A stretch of 16,460 bases of DNA, from NCBI GenBank assembly GCA_031270205.1, contig JAISYA010000005.1, forward strand, positions 1-16,460, given 5' to 3'. The notes beneath the pieces are model-generated. The model searched no databases and had not been told where the DNA came from. It was given only the letters and a program-made list of their open reading frames with translations. The translations under genes were made by a program, and so were the position numbers. This document shows positions 1-6,498 of this stretch, in pieces. The first letter of the stretch is position 1. Each line of letters opens with the position of its first letter. Source of the DNA: Treponema sp. (GTDB taxonomy: Bacteria > Spirochaetota > Spirochaetia > Treponematales > Breznakiellaceae).

Positions 1-59
1 CGATTTTTCTTTCCTTTTTCCGCCGGTATTGGTATATTTGTTACCGGAGATAGATTGTG

Positions 60-100
60 TCTCAACTGAGCATTTTTGAATTAAAAATGCTCAGTTGAGA
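60..100. repeat. Perfect 18-bp inverted repeat (hairpin)
   Basis: The left arm TCTCAACTGAGCATTTTT (60-77) and the right arm AAAAATGCTCAGTTGAGA (83-100) are exact reverse complements around a 5-nt GAATT loop. It lies 24 bp before the start of the helix-turn-helix gene. There is no T-run directly after either arm, so it is not a textbook terminator. It could be the transcription end of a gene outside the window, or an operator for the regulator that follows. The symmetry is certain; the role is not. Confidence 0.85.
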
Positions 101-124
101 GCAGTTTGAATTTTTACCCAAAAT

Positions 125-358
125 ATGGACGTAAGAGATTTTTGGAGCCGTGTAAGGTTCCAGAAAAAAAAGAATAAAACCACTCAGAGGGCAATCGCAA
201 AAGCCATCGGTATATCCTACAATACTTTTCGCGGATGGATATATAAAGATATCTTTCCCTCTGTGTATGACGCGTATTATATTGCAAAAGCCCTGGACGT
301 TACGGTCGAGTACCTGCTTACCGGAAAAGAATGCCGGGAAAAAAGACAGAAAAAATGA
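125..358 (+). CDS. Small helix-turn-helix DNA-binding protein
   Basis: This is a 77-aa basic protein that consists almost entirely of one Cro/CI-type helix-turn-helix domain. The part from about residue 20 to 45 (TQRAIAKAIGISYNTFRGWI) fits helices 2 and 3, with GISYNTF as the turn and start of the recognition helix. It is followed by a segment ending AKALDVTVEYLLTGKE, the usual last helix of this family. The tail is Lys/Arg-rich. The role is presumably DNA binding as a dimer; the target is unknown. The ATG at 125 has no clear Shine-Dalgarno sequence, and the A/T-rich stretch before it may mean weak or leaderless translation. The gene is visibly more AT-rich than its neighbours, which may point to separate ancestry. 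A perfect 18-bp palindrome lies just upstream and a palindromic hairpin just downstream. Similar short proteins are, to my knowledge, common in treponemes. Confidence 0.75.
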   Translation: MDVRDFWSRVRFQKKKNKTTQRAIAKAIGISYNTFRGWIYKDIFPSVYDAYYIAKALDVTVEYLLTGKECREKRQKK

Positions 359-360
359 GC

Positions 361-410
361 CTGTTCCAAAACTAATTGACTGTGCGCTAATGCGCACGGT
401 TTTGGAACAG
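361..410. repeat. Palindromic TTCCAAAAC hairpin, copy 1
   Basis: The outer arms CTGTTCCAAAAC (361-372) and GTTTTGGAACAG (399-410) pair perfectly over 12 bp. A second perfect stem lies inside: GTGCGC (382-387) with GCGCAC (392-397), loop TAAT. It begins 2 nt after the stop codon of the helix-turn-helix gene. Read on the minus strand the outer stem is followed within 5 nt by a run of six T, so it could terminate leftward transcripts; on the plus strand the following sequence has no T-run. The same outer arms recur at 4128-4160. Confidence 0.8.
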
Positions 411-468
411 CCTCAATATAAGCAAAGCCCGCGTTTTGCTGCGCCATATTGATGAAAAACCGGGCAGT

Positions 469-498
469 CGTTATACCCCGCCCTGCGGAGGCTCATTC
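469..498 (-). repeat. Dispersed intergenic repeat, copy 1 (short, diverged)
   Basis: Read on the minus strand this starts GAATGAGCCTCCGC and ends GGGGTATAACG. It matches the two ends of the better-conserved copies at 4079-4120 and 15333-15393 but lacks most of the central palindromic part. It is the weakest of the three copies. Confidence 0.5.
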
Positions 499-578
499 GC
501 CTTTGCGGCAATTTTTTTAATTTTGGTGATTGCTCCGCAACCGGAAGTACATGCGACAGTCCTGCCCTTTCCCTTATC

Positions 579-607
579 TGGACAGAGGCGCGGCTTTGGC
601 TTATAGT
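579..607 (+). promoter_or_regulatory. Sigma70-type promoter of the lipoprotein-trmB-ligA unit
   Basis: The -35 box TGGACA (579-584) and the -10 box TATAGT (602-607) each match the consensus at 5 of 6 bases and are separated by exactly 17 bp. The predicted start of transcription is about 613-616, at the foot of the hairpin 615-641 and some 40 nt before the ATG at 655. Confidence 0.6.
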
Positions 608-614
608 TTGATTG

Positions 615-641
615 GAAGGCCGGGTACATACCCCGTCCTTC
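615..641 (+). promoter_or_regulatory. 5' UTR hairpin next to the Shine-Dalgarno sequence
   Basis: GAAGG (615-619) pairs with CCTTC (637-641), and inside it CGGGTA (621-626) pairs with the TACCCCG part (629-635, one extra C), loop CA. The stem would lie at the very 5' end of the transcript from the promoter at 579-607. It ends directly before the AGGGTG ribosome binding site (642-647) of the lipoprotein gene. It may protect the 5' end or affect ribosome access. Confidence 0.55.
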
Positions 642-654
642 AGGGTGTGAAAAT

Positions 655-1314
655 ATGCGGAAAAAATACACGCGGGAAGCGGCTTTCGCTTTTTTATGTC
701 TGGCCGGTTTTTTTTGTTCCTGCAACCGGACGGAGCCGAAAATATCCTACGGCTTTATGGAACTGGTGTACTACCAGGCCGAGGCGGGGCCGCTGGAGCG
801 GTTTTCTTTTTTTATCATTCCCAACGACGAAGACGGGATTGAAAACCTTGACGAGCTGTATCTGTACCATGATCGGGAACAGCTCCGCTGGCTTTTCAAG
901 AGTAACGACTGGGTCAGCGTTACCCAGGACGGGCGGACATGGATCGGCAGCAGGGGCATTGCCGCCGCCGGAGACGGGATACTGCCGCGGGGGCAGTACC
1001 GGGCGGTCCTGGTAAACAAGGGCGGTGAAAAGTCAGAGCGGCTCTTCGCCTTTGACACGCCGGAAAGTCCCCGTTTTCCGTTTCCCGCCCTGGAAATAAA
1101 TGAAGACCAGTACACGGTCACTTCCGCCTATCCTGAAAACCGCCTGGTCTGTTATGATGCCGAGGGGAACTATGTTTCCACCGTAAACCTTTCCGCCCTT
1201 TCCGGTTCTCTCTCAAATCTGAATTTCCCCTCAAACGCAAGAATTGCCGCGCTCTGGGCGGAAGATCCCCAGTACTTTACATCAGCTTTTACCGATGCCG
1301 TCTCCCTCCGCTGA
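655..1314 (+). CDS. Predicted lipoprotein of unknown function
   Basis: This is a 219-aa exported protein. Residues 1-23 form a lipoprotein signal: charged MRKKYTRE, a hydrophobic stretch to about residue 20, then the sequence FFCSC, where Cys23 (preceded by F-C-S) fits the relaxed spirochaetal lipobox; Cys21 is a less likely acceptor. The mature part is about 195 residues, rich in aromatic and acidic residues, mostly predicted beta by composition, with no family I recognise. The start at 655 is supported by AGGGTG at 642-647. The gene is first in a unit with trmB and ligA: the trmB start lies 20 nt inside its 3' end, so the two are probably co-transcribed and coupled. The neighbours are housekeeping RNA and DNA enzymes and tell nothing about its job. 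Membrane anchoring is well supported; the role is unknown. Confidence 0.75.
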   Translation: MRKKYTREAAFAFLCLAGFFCSCNRTEPKISYGFMELVYYQAEAGPLERFSFFIIPNDEDGIENLDELYLYHDREQLRWLFKSNDWVSVTQDGRTWIGSRGIAAAGDGILPRGQYRAVLVNKGGEKSERLFAFDTPESPRFPFPALEINEDQYTVTSAYPENRLVCYDAEGNYVSTVNLSALSGSLSNLNFPSNARIAALWAEDPQYFTSAFTDAVSLR

Positions 1315-2014
1315 ACAGGGGCCTTCCCGCGCCAGTACGCAAAGCGCTTTCCGTCAGATTAAAAGTTATGTGCTCAGGACGGGACGGGCCACCGCCGCGC
1401 AGCAGCGCTCGTATGATTCCCTGGCGGAACAATTTATCGTCCCTTTCGCTCCCGCCCCGGCGGATTTCACCGGCCTGTTCGGCAATGACAATCCGCTTAC
1501 CGTTGAAATCGGTTTCGGCATGGGAATAGCCACGGCGATCATCGCCGCCGCCAATCCGGATAAAAATTATCTGGGGCTTGAGGTACACCGTCCCGGTATA
1601 GGGCGGCTTCTCTGGGAAATTGAAAAACGTTCCCTTTCCAATATCAGAATTATCGAGCATGACGCGGTAGAGGTTTTCCAGCGGATGATCCCCCCGCTGT
1701 CCCTGGAAGCGCTGCATATCTTTTTCCCCGATCCCTGGCCCAAAAAACGGCACCACAAGCGGCGGCTGGTCAAGCGGCCCTTTACGGAAACCCTCGCCGA
1801 AGGACTCGCGCCGGGCGGCTGTCTGTATATGGTCACGGACTGGGAGGATTACGGCAATTGGGCCCTGACGGAATTAAACGCCACCGCCGGACTGGTTAAC
1901 GCTTATCAGGACTTTGCCCCGCCTCTGGATTGGCGGCCCAAAACCAAATTTGAACAGAAAGGACTGGCGAAAAATCATGTGGTGAAGGAGTTGTTTTTTG
2001 TGAAGGAGGGCTGA
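1295..2014 (+). CDS. trmB: tRNA (guanine-N7-)-methyltransferase
   Basis: TrmB uses S-adenosylmethionine to methylate G46 in the variable loop of many tRNAs to m7G (EC 2.1.1.33). The SAM-binding motif is EIGFGMG (residues 71-77 from the ATG at 1295), with the acidic LEVHR following at 95-99. The family hallmark FFPDPWPKKRHHKRR lies at 143-157 and the C-terminal T-x-FE-x-x-G motif (TKFEQKG) at 217-223. The length of 239 aa fits the family. I chose ATG 1295 because the frame can be extended only to a TTG at 1244, deep inside the lipoprotein gene, and neither start has a good ribosome binding site, so coupling to the gene before is likely. The stop precedes the ligA start by 8 nt. The N-terminal 40 residues are variable. 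Confidence 0.93.
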   Translation: MPSPSAEQGPSRASTQSAFRQIKSYVLRTGRATAAQQRSYDSLAEQFIVPFAPAPADFTGLFGNDNPLTVEIGFGMGIATAIIAAANPDKNYLGLEVHRPGIGRLLWEIEKRSLSNIRIIEHDAVEVFQRMIPPLSLEALHIFFPDPWPKKRHHKRRLVKRPFTETLAEGLAPGGCLYMVTDWEDYGNWALTELNATAGLVNAYQDFAPPLDWRPKTKFEQKGLAKNHVVKELFFVKEG

Positions 2015-2022
2015 TAGACTAC

Positions 2023-4065
2023 ATGGGGATACAAAATATGACCAACGCCAAAGAACGCGCCGCGGCCCTTGCGCGGCTTATACGGAAATACCAGAAATCC
2101 TATTACGACGGGGAAGCGGAAATCTCCGACGGAGAATTTGATCTGCTCTGGGACGAATTAAAAAGTATTGATCCGAATAACCCTGTTTTGAAAAAAGTAG
2201 GGAAAGGGAGCGGCGCTTCAGGCGGGGGCGTTCCCGGCGTGGACGGGTTTCCCAAAGCGAAACACCTGATCCCCATGGGCAGCCAGGAAAAGGCGTCCAA
2301 CGCCGAAGAATTTCGCGCATGGGCGCTCAAAACCGGGCTGGAAACAATGCTGGTCCAGTACAAACTTGACGGGGCAAGCCTTGAATTGCAGTACGAAAAG
2401 GGTGTTTTGATCCGGGCCATTACCCGGGGCGACGGAATTACCGGTGACGAAATTACCGCCAACGCCAGACGCATGATTGGAGTGCCGGCCTGCCTTGACA
2501 TCCCCTTTAGCGGCGGGGTGCGGGGAGAGGTGGTGATGACCCGCGATGTGTGGCGGGAAAAATACGCGTCCAAGGCAAACTGCCGGAACGCCGCCAACGG
2601 GATCATGCGCCGCAAGGACGGCGCCGGCTGCGAGGACCTCCGCCTTATTGCCTACGACGCCGCGGCACATGGGGACGACTCTTATTTTCAGGATGAACCG
2701 CGAAAAATCGAATGGCTCTCCGGGCGGGGTTTTGAGACTGCGCCAAGCAAGACTTTCAGCGATGCCGATGCTATTATCGCCTACCGGGACGATGTGGCGG
2801 CCGCGCGGGATACGCTTCCTTTTGACATTGACGGCCTTGTGGTAAAGGATACCAGTACCGACATGGCCGACCTCCGCCGGGCCAGGCCGGAAAAACAGAT
2901 TGCCTTTAAGTTTGAACTGGAAACCGCGTTCAGCATACTCCGCTTGGTGGAGTGGAGCGAGTCGGGGGCCACCTATACCCCCATCGGCATAGTGGACCCG
3001 GTGCGCCTGGCGGGGACCACGGTGCAGCGGGCCAACCTCAACAACCCCGATATGATCCGCGCCATGGGGCTTAAAATCGGCTCAGCGGTTTCGGTGGTCA
3101 AGCGGGGGGAGATTATACCCAAAATCGAGGGCCTTGCCCCGGCGGGAGCCTTGCCGGCCCCTGCCGCCGGTGAACAGGAGATCGAATTCCCCGTCCGCTG
3201 CGCCGTCTGCGGGGCTGACCTTGTGGACGGCGGAACCCGCCTTTACTGTCCCAATCCCGCCTGTCCCAAACGGCTGCTCCACCGGCTTGAAAAATGGATT
3301 TCGGCGCTGGATATCCGCGAACTGGGAGAAAAACTGATCCGCCAGCTCTTTGACAAGGGGCGGGTGCGGCGGATACACGAGCTTTACACGATCACTGTGG
3401 AGGAACTTGCCGAATACGAGCGGATGGGGGAACTTTCCGCGACTAAAGTGGTCCGCCACATTCAGAGCCGCCGTGAGCTTCCTCTGGCCGTGTTCATTGC
3501 CGGCTTTGATCTTGAGGGTGTCGCGGAAACCACGATGGAAAAAGTAGCCGCCGCCGGCTTTAATACACTGAAAAAACTTAAGTCCGCGGCCGCGGCAGAG
3601 CTTGCGGAAGTCTACGGTTTGGGGGAAATTACCGCTGCGGTAATTGTCGAGGGCCTTAAGGAGATCGCGTCGGAGATGGACGCGGTACTCGCCACGGGCA
3701 TTATCAGCATCGCTCCGCCGCCGCCGGAAGACGCCCGGCTCCTGCGGGGACTTTCGTTCTGTTTTACCGGAGAACTTTCCTCAATGAAGCGGGGCCAGGC
3801 CGAAGAAAAGATCAAGGCCCTGGGAGCGTCGGCAAAATCATCGGTGGTAAAGGACCTTTCGTACCTCGTAACCAACGACCCCGGCTCAGGTTCAACAAAA
3901 AATCAAAAAGCCCGTCAATTGGGAATACCGATAATTGATGAGGAACAGTTTTTGGCGCTGCTTGCCGATCCGGGAAAGATCGCCGGGCCCGCAACCCCGA
4001 ATAAATCCGCCAAAAAATCCAAACCCCGAAAAACCACGGATGGGCAGGGAAGTCTTTTTAATTAA
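2023..4065 (+). CDS. ligA: NAD-dependent DNA ligase
   Basis: LigA seals nicks in duplex DNA with NAD+ as the adenylate donor (EC 6.5.1.2) in replication and repair. The 680-aa protein has the full family layout. An N-terminal Ia domain (about 10-55) binds the NMN half. The adenylation domain has KLDG with the nucleophile Lys114, TRGDG, GEVVM and DIDGLVVK (Lys275). An OB fold follows (about 315-385). A zinc finger has Cys393, Cys396, Cys409 and Cys414. Helix-hairpin-helix repeats occupy about 420-560, and a C-terminal BRCT domain about 573-655, followed by a basic tail. The OB region is diverged: the usual ATLHN reads RANLNN. AAGGAGGG at 2003-2010 supports ATG 2023; a second ATG at 2038 is further away. 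It is the last gene of the unit. Some treponemes carry more than one ligA, so this could be a second, diverged copy. Confidence 0.93.
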   Translation: MGIQNMTNAKERAAALARLIRKYQKSYYDGEAEISDGEFDLLWDELKSIDPNNPVLKKVGKGSGASGGGVPGVDGFPKAKHLIPMGSQEKASNAEEFRAWALKTGLETMLVQYKLDGASLELQYEKGVLIRAITRGDGITGDEITANARRMIGVPACLDIPFSGGVRGEVVMTRDVWREKYASKANCRNAANGIMRRKDGAGCEDLRLIAYDAAAHGDDSYFQDEPRKIEWLSGRGFETAPSKTFSDADAIIAYRDDVAAARDTLPFDIDGLVVKDTSTDMADLRRARPEKQIAFKFELETAFSILRLVEWSESGATYTPIGIVDPVRLAGTTVQRANLNNPDMIRAMGLKIGSAVSVVKRGEIIPKIEGLAPAGALPAPAAGEQEIEFPVRCAVCGADLVDGGTRLYCPNPACPKRLLHRLEKWISALDIRELGEKLIRQLFDKGRVRRIHELYTITVEELAEYERMGELSATKVVRHIQSRRELPLAVFIAGFDLEGVAETTMEKVAAAGFNTLKKLKSAAAAELAEVYGLGEITAAVIVEGLKEIASEMDAVLATGIISIAPPPPEDARLLRGLSFCFTGELSSMKRGQAEEKIKALGASAKSSVVKDLSYLVTNDPGSGSTKNQKARQLGIPIIDEEQFLALLADPGKIAGPATPNKSAKKSKPRKTTDGQGSLFN

Positions 4066-4078
4066 GCACGGCGCTATG

Positions 4079-4120
4079 ATGAGCCTCCGCGCGGCAAGCC
4101 GCGCGGTATTAAACCAGACG
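4079..4120 (+). repeat. Dispersed intergenic repeat, copy 2, with GC-rich hairpin
   Basis: It reads ATGAGCCTCCGCGCGG, then CAAG, then CCGCGCGG and GGTATTAAACCAGAC at its right end. CCGCGCGG (4087-4094) pairs perfectly with CCGCGCGG (4099-4106) around CAAG. It lies 13 nt after the ligA stop. Its first 22 bases match the copy at 15333-15393 (minus strand) with two differences, and its last 15 with one difference. Confidence 0.7.
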
Positions 4121-4127
4121 CGAATAA

Positions 4128-4160
4128 GGCTGTTCCAAAACTTCAGTTTTGGAACAAGCC
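4128..4160. terminator. Palindromic TTCCAAAAC hairpin, copy 2, between convergent genes
   Basis: GTTCCAAAAC (4132-4141) pairs with GTTTTGGAAC (4146-4155), loop TTCA. The stem is extended by GGCT (4128-4131) with AGCC (4157-4160) around one bulged A. It lies between ligA (+) and the XRE gene (-), which converge, so it probably ends transcription from both sides. Neither side has a strong T-run. Same arms as at 361-410. Confidence 0.6.
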
Positions 4161-4175
4161 CAAATAACCGCGATT

Positions 4176-4673
4176 TTACTCTTGCGACTCTTTTTTGTCT
4201 CCGGGGACTTTCGGAGCGGCATCGGCTTTGACGCCCTTTTTTGCGGGGGCTTTCGGAGCGGCATTGGCTTTGGCGCCTTTTTTTGCGGGAGCTTTCGGAG
4301 CGGCATTGGCTTTGACGCCTTTTTTTGCGGGGGCTTTCGCTTTTGCCGCTTCCTTTACGGGCGCGCCTTTTTGAGCGGCAGCCGGCTTTTTGGCCTTGGG
4401 AATGGAATTTAAAAGCGCGGCAAGTTTTTTGTTGTCGGCGGCAAGGGATAAATCGTAGTTGTTTTGAAGATCCAGCCAGTATTGGGGTTTCATGTCGAAA
4501 AATTTGGCAAGCAGGAGGGCTACGCGCACGGAAATTTTTGTTTTATCAAGCGTTAAAAGCCTGACCGTGGCCTGACTTAATTTGAGTTCCCTCGCAAGAC
4601 TCGTAGGGTTTAAGTTGTAACCGCGCAAAAATAATTTAAGAACGGTTCCGGGAGATTGAATTGATTTAGGCAT
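4176..4673 (-). CDS. XRE/HigA-like regulator with Lys/Ala/Pro repeat tail
   Basis: This 165-aa protein has two parts. Residues 1-75 are a helix-turn-helix domain of the HigA/VapI antitoxin type: PGTVLKLFLRG, then SLARELKLSQATVRLLT as the DNA-binding helices, and the family end motif FFDMKPQYWLDLQNNYDL. Residues from about 93 onward are a low-complexity tail of Lys, Ala and Pro with three near-identical 14-residue units, like histone H1 or AlgP tails. HigA antitoxins normally sit beside a HigB toxin and are about 100 aa long. Here no toxin gene is present on either side, so this is an orphan antitoxin-like regulator or a nucleoid-associated protein. The start is supported by AAGGAG at 4679-4684 and by a strong promoter just upstream. 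The DNA-binding part is well supported; the role of the tail is inferred from composition. Confidence 0.8.
   Translation of the reverse strand: MPKSIQSPGTVLKLFLRGYNLNPTSLARELKLSQATVRLLTLDKTKISVRVALLLAKFFDMKPQYWLDLQNNYDLSLAADNKKLAALLNSIPKAKKPAAAQKGAPVKEAAKAKAPAKKGVKANAAPKAPAKKGAKANAAPKAPAKKGVKADAAPKVPGDKKESQE
4209..4334 (-). repeat. Three tandem 42-bp coding repeats
   Basis: Units 4209-4250, 4251-4292 and 4293-4334 are nearly identical 42-bp (14-codon) repeats. They encode the APAKKG[VA]KA[ND]AAPK-type segment of the regulator tail. Because they are in frame, gain or loss of units would change the tail length without breaking the gene. Confidence 0.9.
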
Positions 4674-4701
4674 TATTGCTCCTTAAGTTAGAATTACATA
4701 T

Positions 4702-4730
4702 AATATAATATAATATAAATACTTTGTCTA
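4702..4730 (-). promoter_or_regulatory. Promoter of the XRE/HigA-like gene
   Basis: On the minus strand, -35 TAGACA (4725-4730) and -10 TATATT (4702-4707) each match the consensus at 5 of 6 bases, with a 17-bp spacer. The spacer and -10 region are made of an AT-rich 5-bp repeat (TATAA-type) spanning about 4698-4720, which would open easily and also gives TATAAT on the other strand. Confidence 0.6.
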
Positions 4731-4840
4731 CTACACGTGTTATTATTGTCGCAAAAACATTTACTTTGCTCCAGTTCATCAATACCATCTGATAACAATT
4801 GCGAATAAAGCCGCCCAAAATCCGCGACTCACAAGATTCA

Positions 4841-6337
4841 TTAATACACGCGGCTTATTTCGGCGATACGCCAGTTTCCCCGCTTTCTGACAAGGGTAAG
4901 TTCATCGGTGTAGTGAACGCCCCGGGGCTGGCGGCCTGTTTCCGCCGCCGGGTCTCCGCGCGCGGCATCGGCGCTTTCTTCCTCTTCCTGCTGACTGAAG
5001 GGCAGCCAGAGGGTGTAGACGGCGCGGTAGCGGACTTCGTCCGTTGTTTCATTGCCGGAGAGAAGCTTAATTTCCAAATCCGTAACGCCGAAGACCTGTG
5101 AATCAAGCGGTCCCGCGCCTGTTTCCAGCCACTCCGCCGCGGAAACGATCGGGGGCGCGGCTCCCGTTTCATAGGCCTGCCTGACTCTGCTTATCACAAA
5201 AAGATTGACCACCATTTCTATGTCGCGTTTTCCGGCCCCTTTGGTTACGCAGGCTTCCATCAGTTGATGATCCAGTCCGCCGAAAGCGTCGTAATAGCTC
5301 TGCACAACCCGGGCGGAATCCATGCCGCTGGTATCCGGTCCTTCGCCCCGGCTTTTGACCATGCTCCGGGCGGCAAGCAGGGCAATGAGGATCGCCGCGA
5401 CGGCTCCGGTTATGATGGCGGTGTTGCGTATAACAAAACGCCTGGTTTTTACCGCCAGGTTCTTTTTTTTCAGGAACTGTTCTTTTTCCTTTGTGAGCCG
5501 CAGGCGTTCCGCTTCGGAAAGGGGATGGAAAAAGGAAGCGGCGTCAGGAGCGGCGGCGGGTTTTAGGATTTCGAGGAATTGGCTGAGGAGAGCGGCCCCG
5601 CTTTGGAGGCCGCTTTTTGCGCCCTCCGTCTTTGCCCCGCCGCTGAGGGCTTTTTGAATCAGGCCGGCGGGTTTTTCGTTCAGGCCGGGGGCGGCAAGGC
5701 GGACGGGGAGAAAATTAAGCTCGCGCATGTCCTGGCGCAGGGTGAGTTCTTCCCGCGCGGCAAAGGGCGCGGTTCCGGCAAAGACCCGGTAGAGCATGGC
5801 GGCGGCGGTAAAGGCCGCCGCCGCGGTTCCTGAAAGATCCGGGTGGACATACCATTCGCCGCCTTGTATAAGGGCGTCCGGCCCTTCGGCCCGCACGCAG
5901 CGCAGGGCGAGATTCTCCGGCGCGAAAAACACCGTTCCCGGCGGGCAAGAGTCGCCGGAAGAAACCAGCGCGGCACAGGGCCGGCCGGATACCTGCCGCT
6001 CACCGAGGGAGGTCCGCGCCTCAATCCAGCGGACTACCGCCGCCAGCGCCTCGTTTTGCCGGGCGCTGTCGTTGACAAGGAGATCAAGCCGCTCTCCCCG
6101 GAAATGCGGTCCATGGATTACCATCGCGGGACCGCGCCCGCCGTCTTCACCGGCGCGTTCAATCACCCCCGAAGCCTTCCATGTTTCAACGGGCGCGCCG
6201 CCGGGAGGCGCAATCAGGCCCGGCTCGTTTAGAAACAGGGCAAGTTTCGCCTGCGCAAAAGCCCGCGGATCAAGGCCGGTGTCAAAGCCCAAAACCGGCT
6301 CGCCGTCAATTTCAAAATTAAAAATTCGCCCGCTCAT
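4841..6337 (-). CDS. Membrane protein with degenerate kinase-like domain
   Basis: This is a 498-aa protein of unknown function. Residues below count from a TTG one codon upstream; ATG 6337 is residue 2. Residues 1-120 match nothing I know. Residues 124-240 resemble a Ser/Thr kinase C-lobe: GTVFFAPENL where kinases have the catalytic loop with PEN, then a YVHPDL segment, an AAAMLYRVFAGTAPF segment like the helix ending in G-x-x-PF, and GLIQKAL near the end. No HRD Asp or DFG is visible, so it looks catalytically dead. Residues 280-305 are very basic, 308-327 form one membrane span, and 343-499 form an outside domain with an SYYDAF start and a late LTLVRKRGNWRIAEI strand pair, reminiscent of NTF2-like folds. 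There is no good Shine-Dalgarno sequence. The gene sits downstream of hflC with a 161-nt gap containing hairpins. The domain ideas are inference; the topology is fairly safe. Confidence 0.6.
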   Translation of the reverse strand: MSGRIFNFEIDGEPVLGFDTGLDPRAFAQAKLALFLNEPGLIAPPGGAPVETWKASGVIERAGEDGGRGPAMVIHGPHFRGERLDLLVNDSARQNEALAAVVRWIEARTSLGERQVSGRPCAALVSSGDSCPPGTVFFAPENLALRCVRAEGPDALIQGGEWYVHPDLSGTAAAAFTAAAMLYRVFAGTAPFAAREELTLRQDMRELNFLPVRLAAPGLNEKPAGLIQKALSGGAKTEGAKSGLQSGAALLSQFLEILKPAAAPDAASFFHPLSEAERLRLTKEKEQFLKKKNLAVKTRRFVIRNTAIITGAVAAILIALLAARSMVKSRGEGPDTSGMDSARVVQSYYDAFGGLDHQLMEACVTKGAGKRDIEMVVNLFVISRVRQAYETGAAPPIVSAAEWLETGAGPLDSQVFGVTDLEIKLLSGNETTDEVRYRAVYTLWLPFSQQEEEESADAARGDPAAETGRQPRGVHYTDELTLVRKRGNWRIAEISRVY

Positions 6338-6368
6338 CAATTATGGGGCCGCTTGCCGCTAAAGCAGC

Positions 6369-6437
6369 TTGCGGGGGCAAAAAGTGAATTATTGTTTGCC
6401 CCCGCAAAGGGGGGCGCCCCGCGGCGAAGTGCGGGGC
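6369..6437. terminator. Two GC-rich hairpins after hflC
   Basis: TTGCGGGGGCAAA (6369-6381) and TTTGCCCCCGCAA (6395-6407) form a perfect 13-bp stem. GCCCCGC (6416-6422) and GCGGGGC (6431-6437) form a perfect 7-bp stem. Both lie between the end of hflC and the next gene on the minus strand and would fold strongly in that RNA. Neither has a proper T-run, so termination or mRNA 3'-end stabilisation is an inference. Confidence 0.5.
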
Positions 6438-6498
6438 AGGGGGAGACATCCCTTTTCTTTCTTTACTTTGTGTTCTTCGTGGTTTTATTTTTCTCCTC

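Larger units (their letters stand above)
359..654. other. Intergenic stretch without a supported gene
   Basis: Between the helix-turn-helix gene and the lipoprotein gene I see only structural and regulatory elements: the hairpin at 361-410, a dispersed-repeat copy at 469-498, a weaker inverted repeat (TTGCGG at 503-508 with CCGCAA at 535-540), the promoter at 579-607 and the 5' UTR hairpin. An open frame on the minus strand (725 down to 471) starts with TTG inside the lipoprotein gene and ends in the repeat; I do not regard it as a gene. Confidence 0.6.

Noticed and set aside
62..397. Open frame of 111 codons on the minus strand
   Set aside because: It runs through both palindromes and antisense to the helix-turn-helix gene, has no ribosome binding site and no recognisable domain.
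471..725. Open frame of 84 codons on the minus strand ending in NEPPQGG
   Set aside because: It starts with TTG inside the lipoprotein gene, crosses the promoter, and its end is a dispersed repeat copy. Similar NEPP endings arise wherever that repeat is read in this frame.
1244..1294. Upstream TTG start for trmB
   Set aside because: It would put 17 non-conserved residues inside the lipoprotein gene; ATG 1295 is sufficient.
4209..4334. CRISPR-like array
   Set aside because: The units are contiguous 42-bp in-frame coding repeats without spacers.
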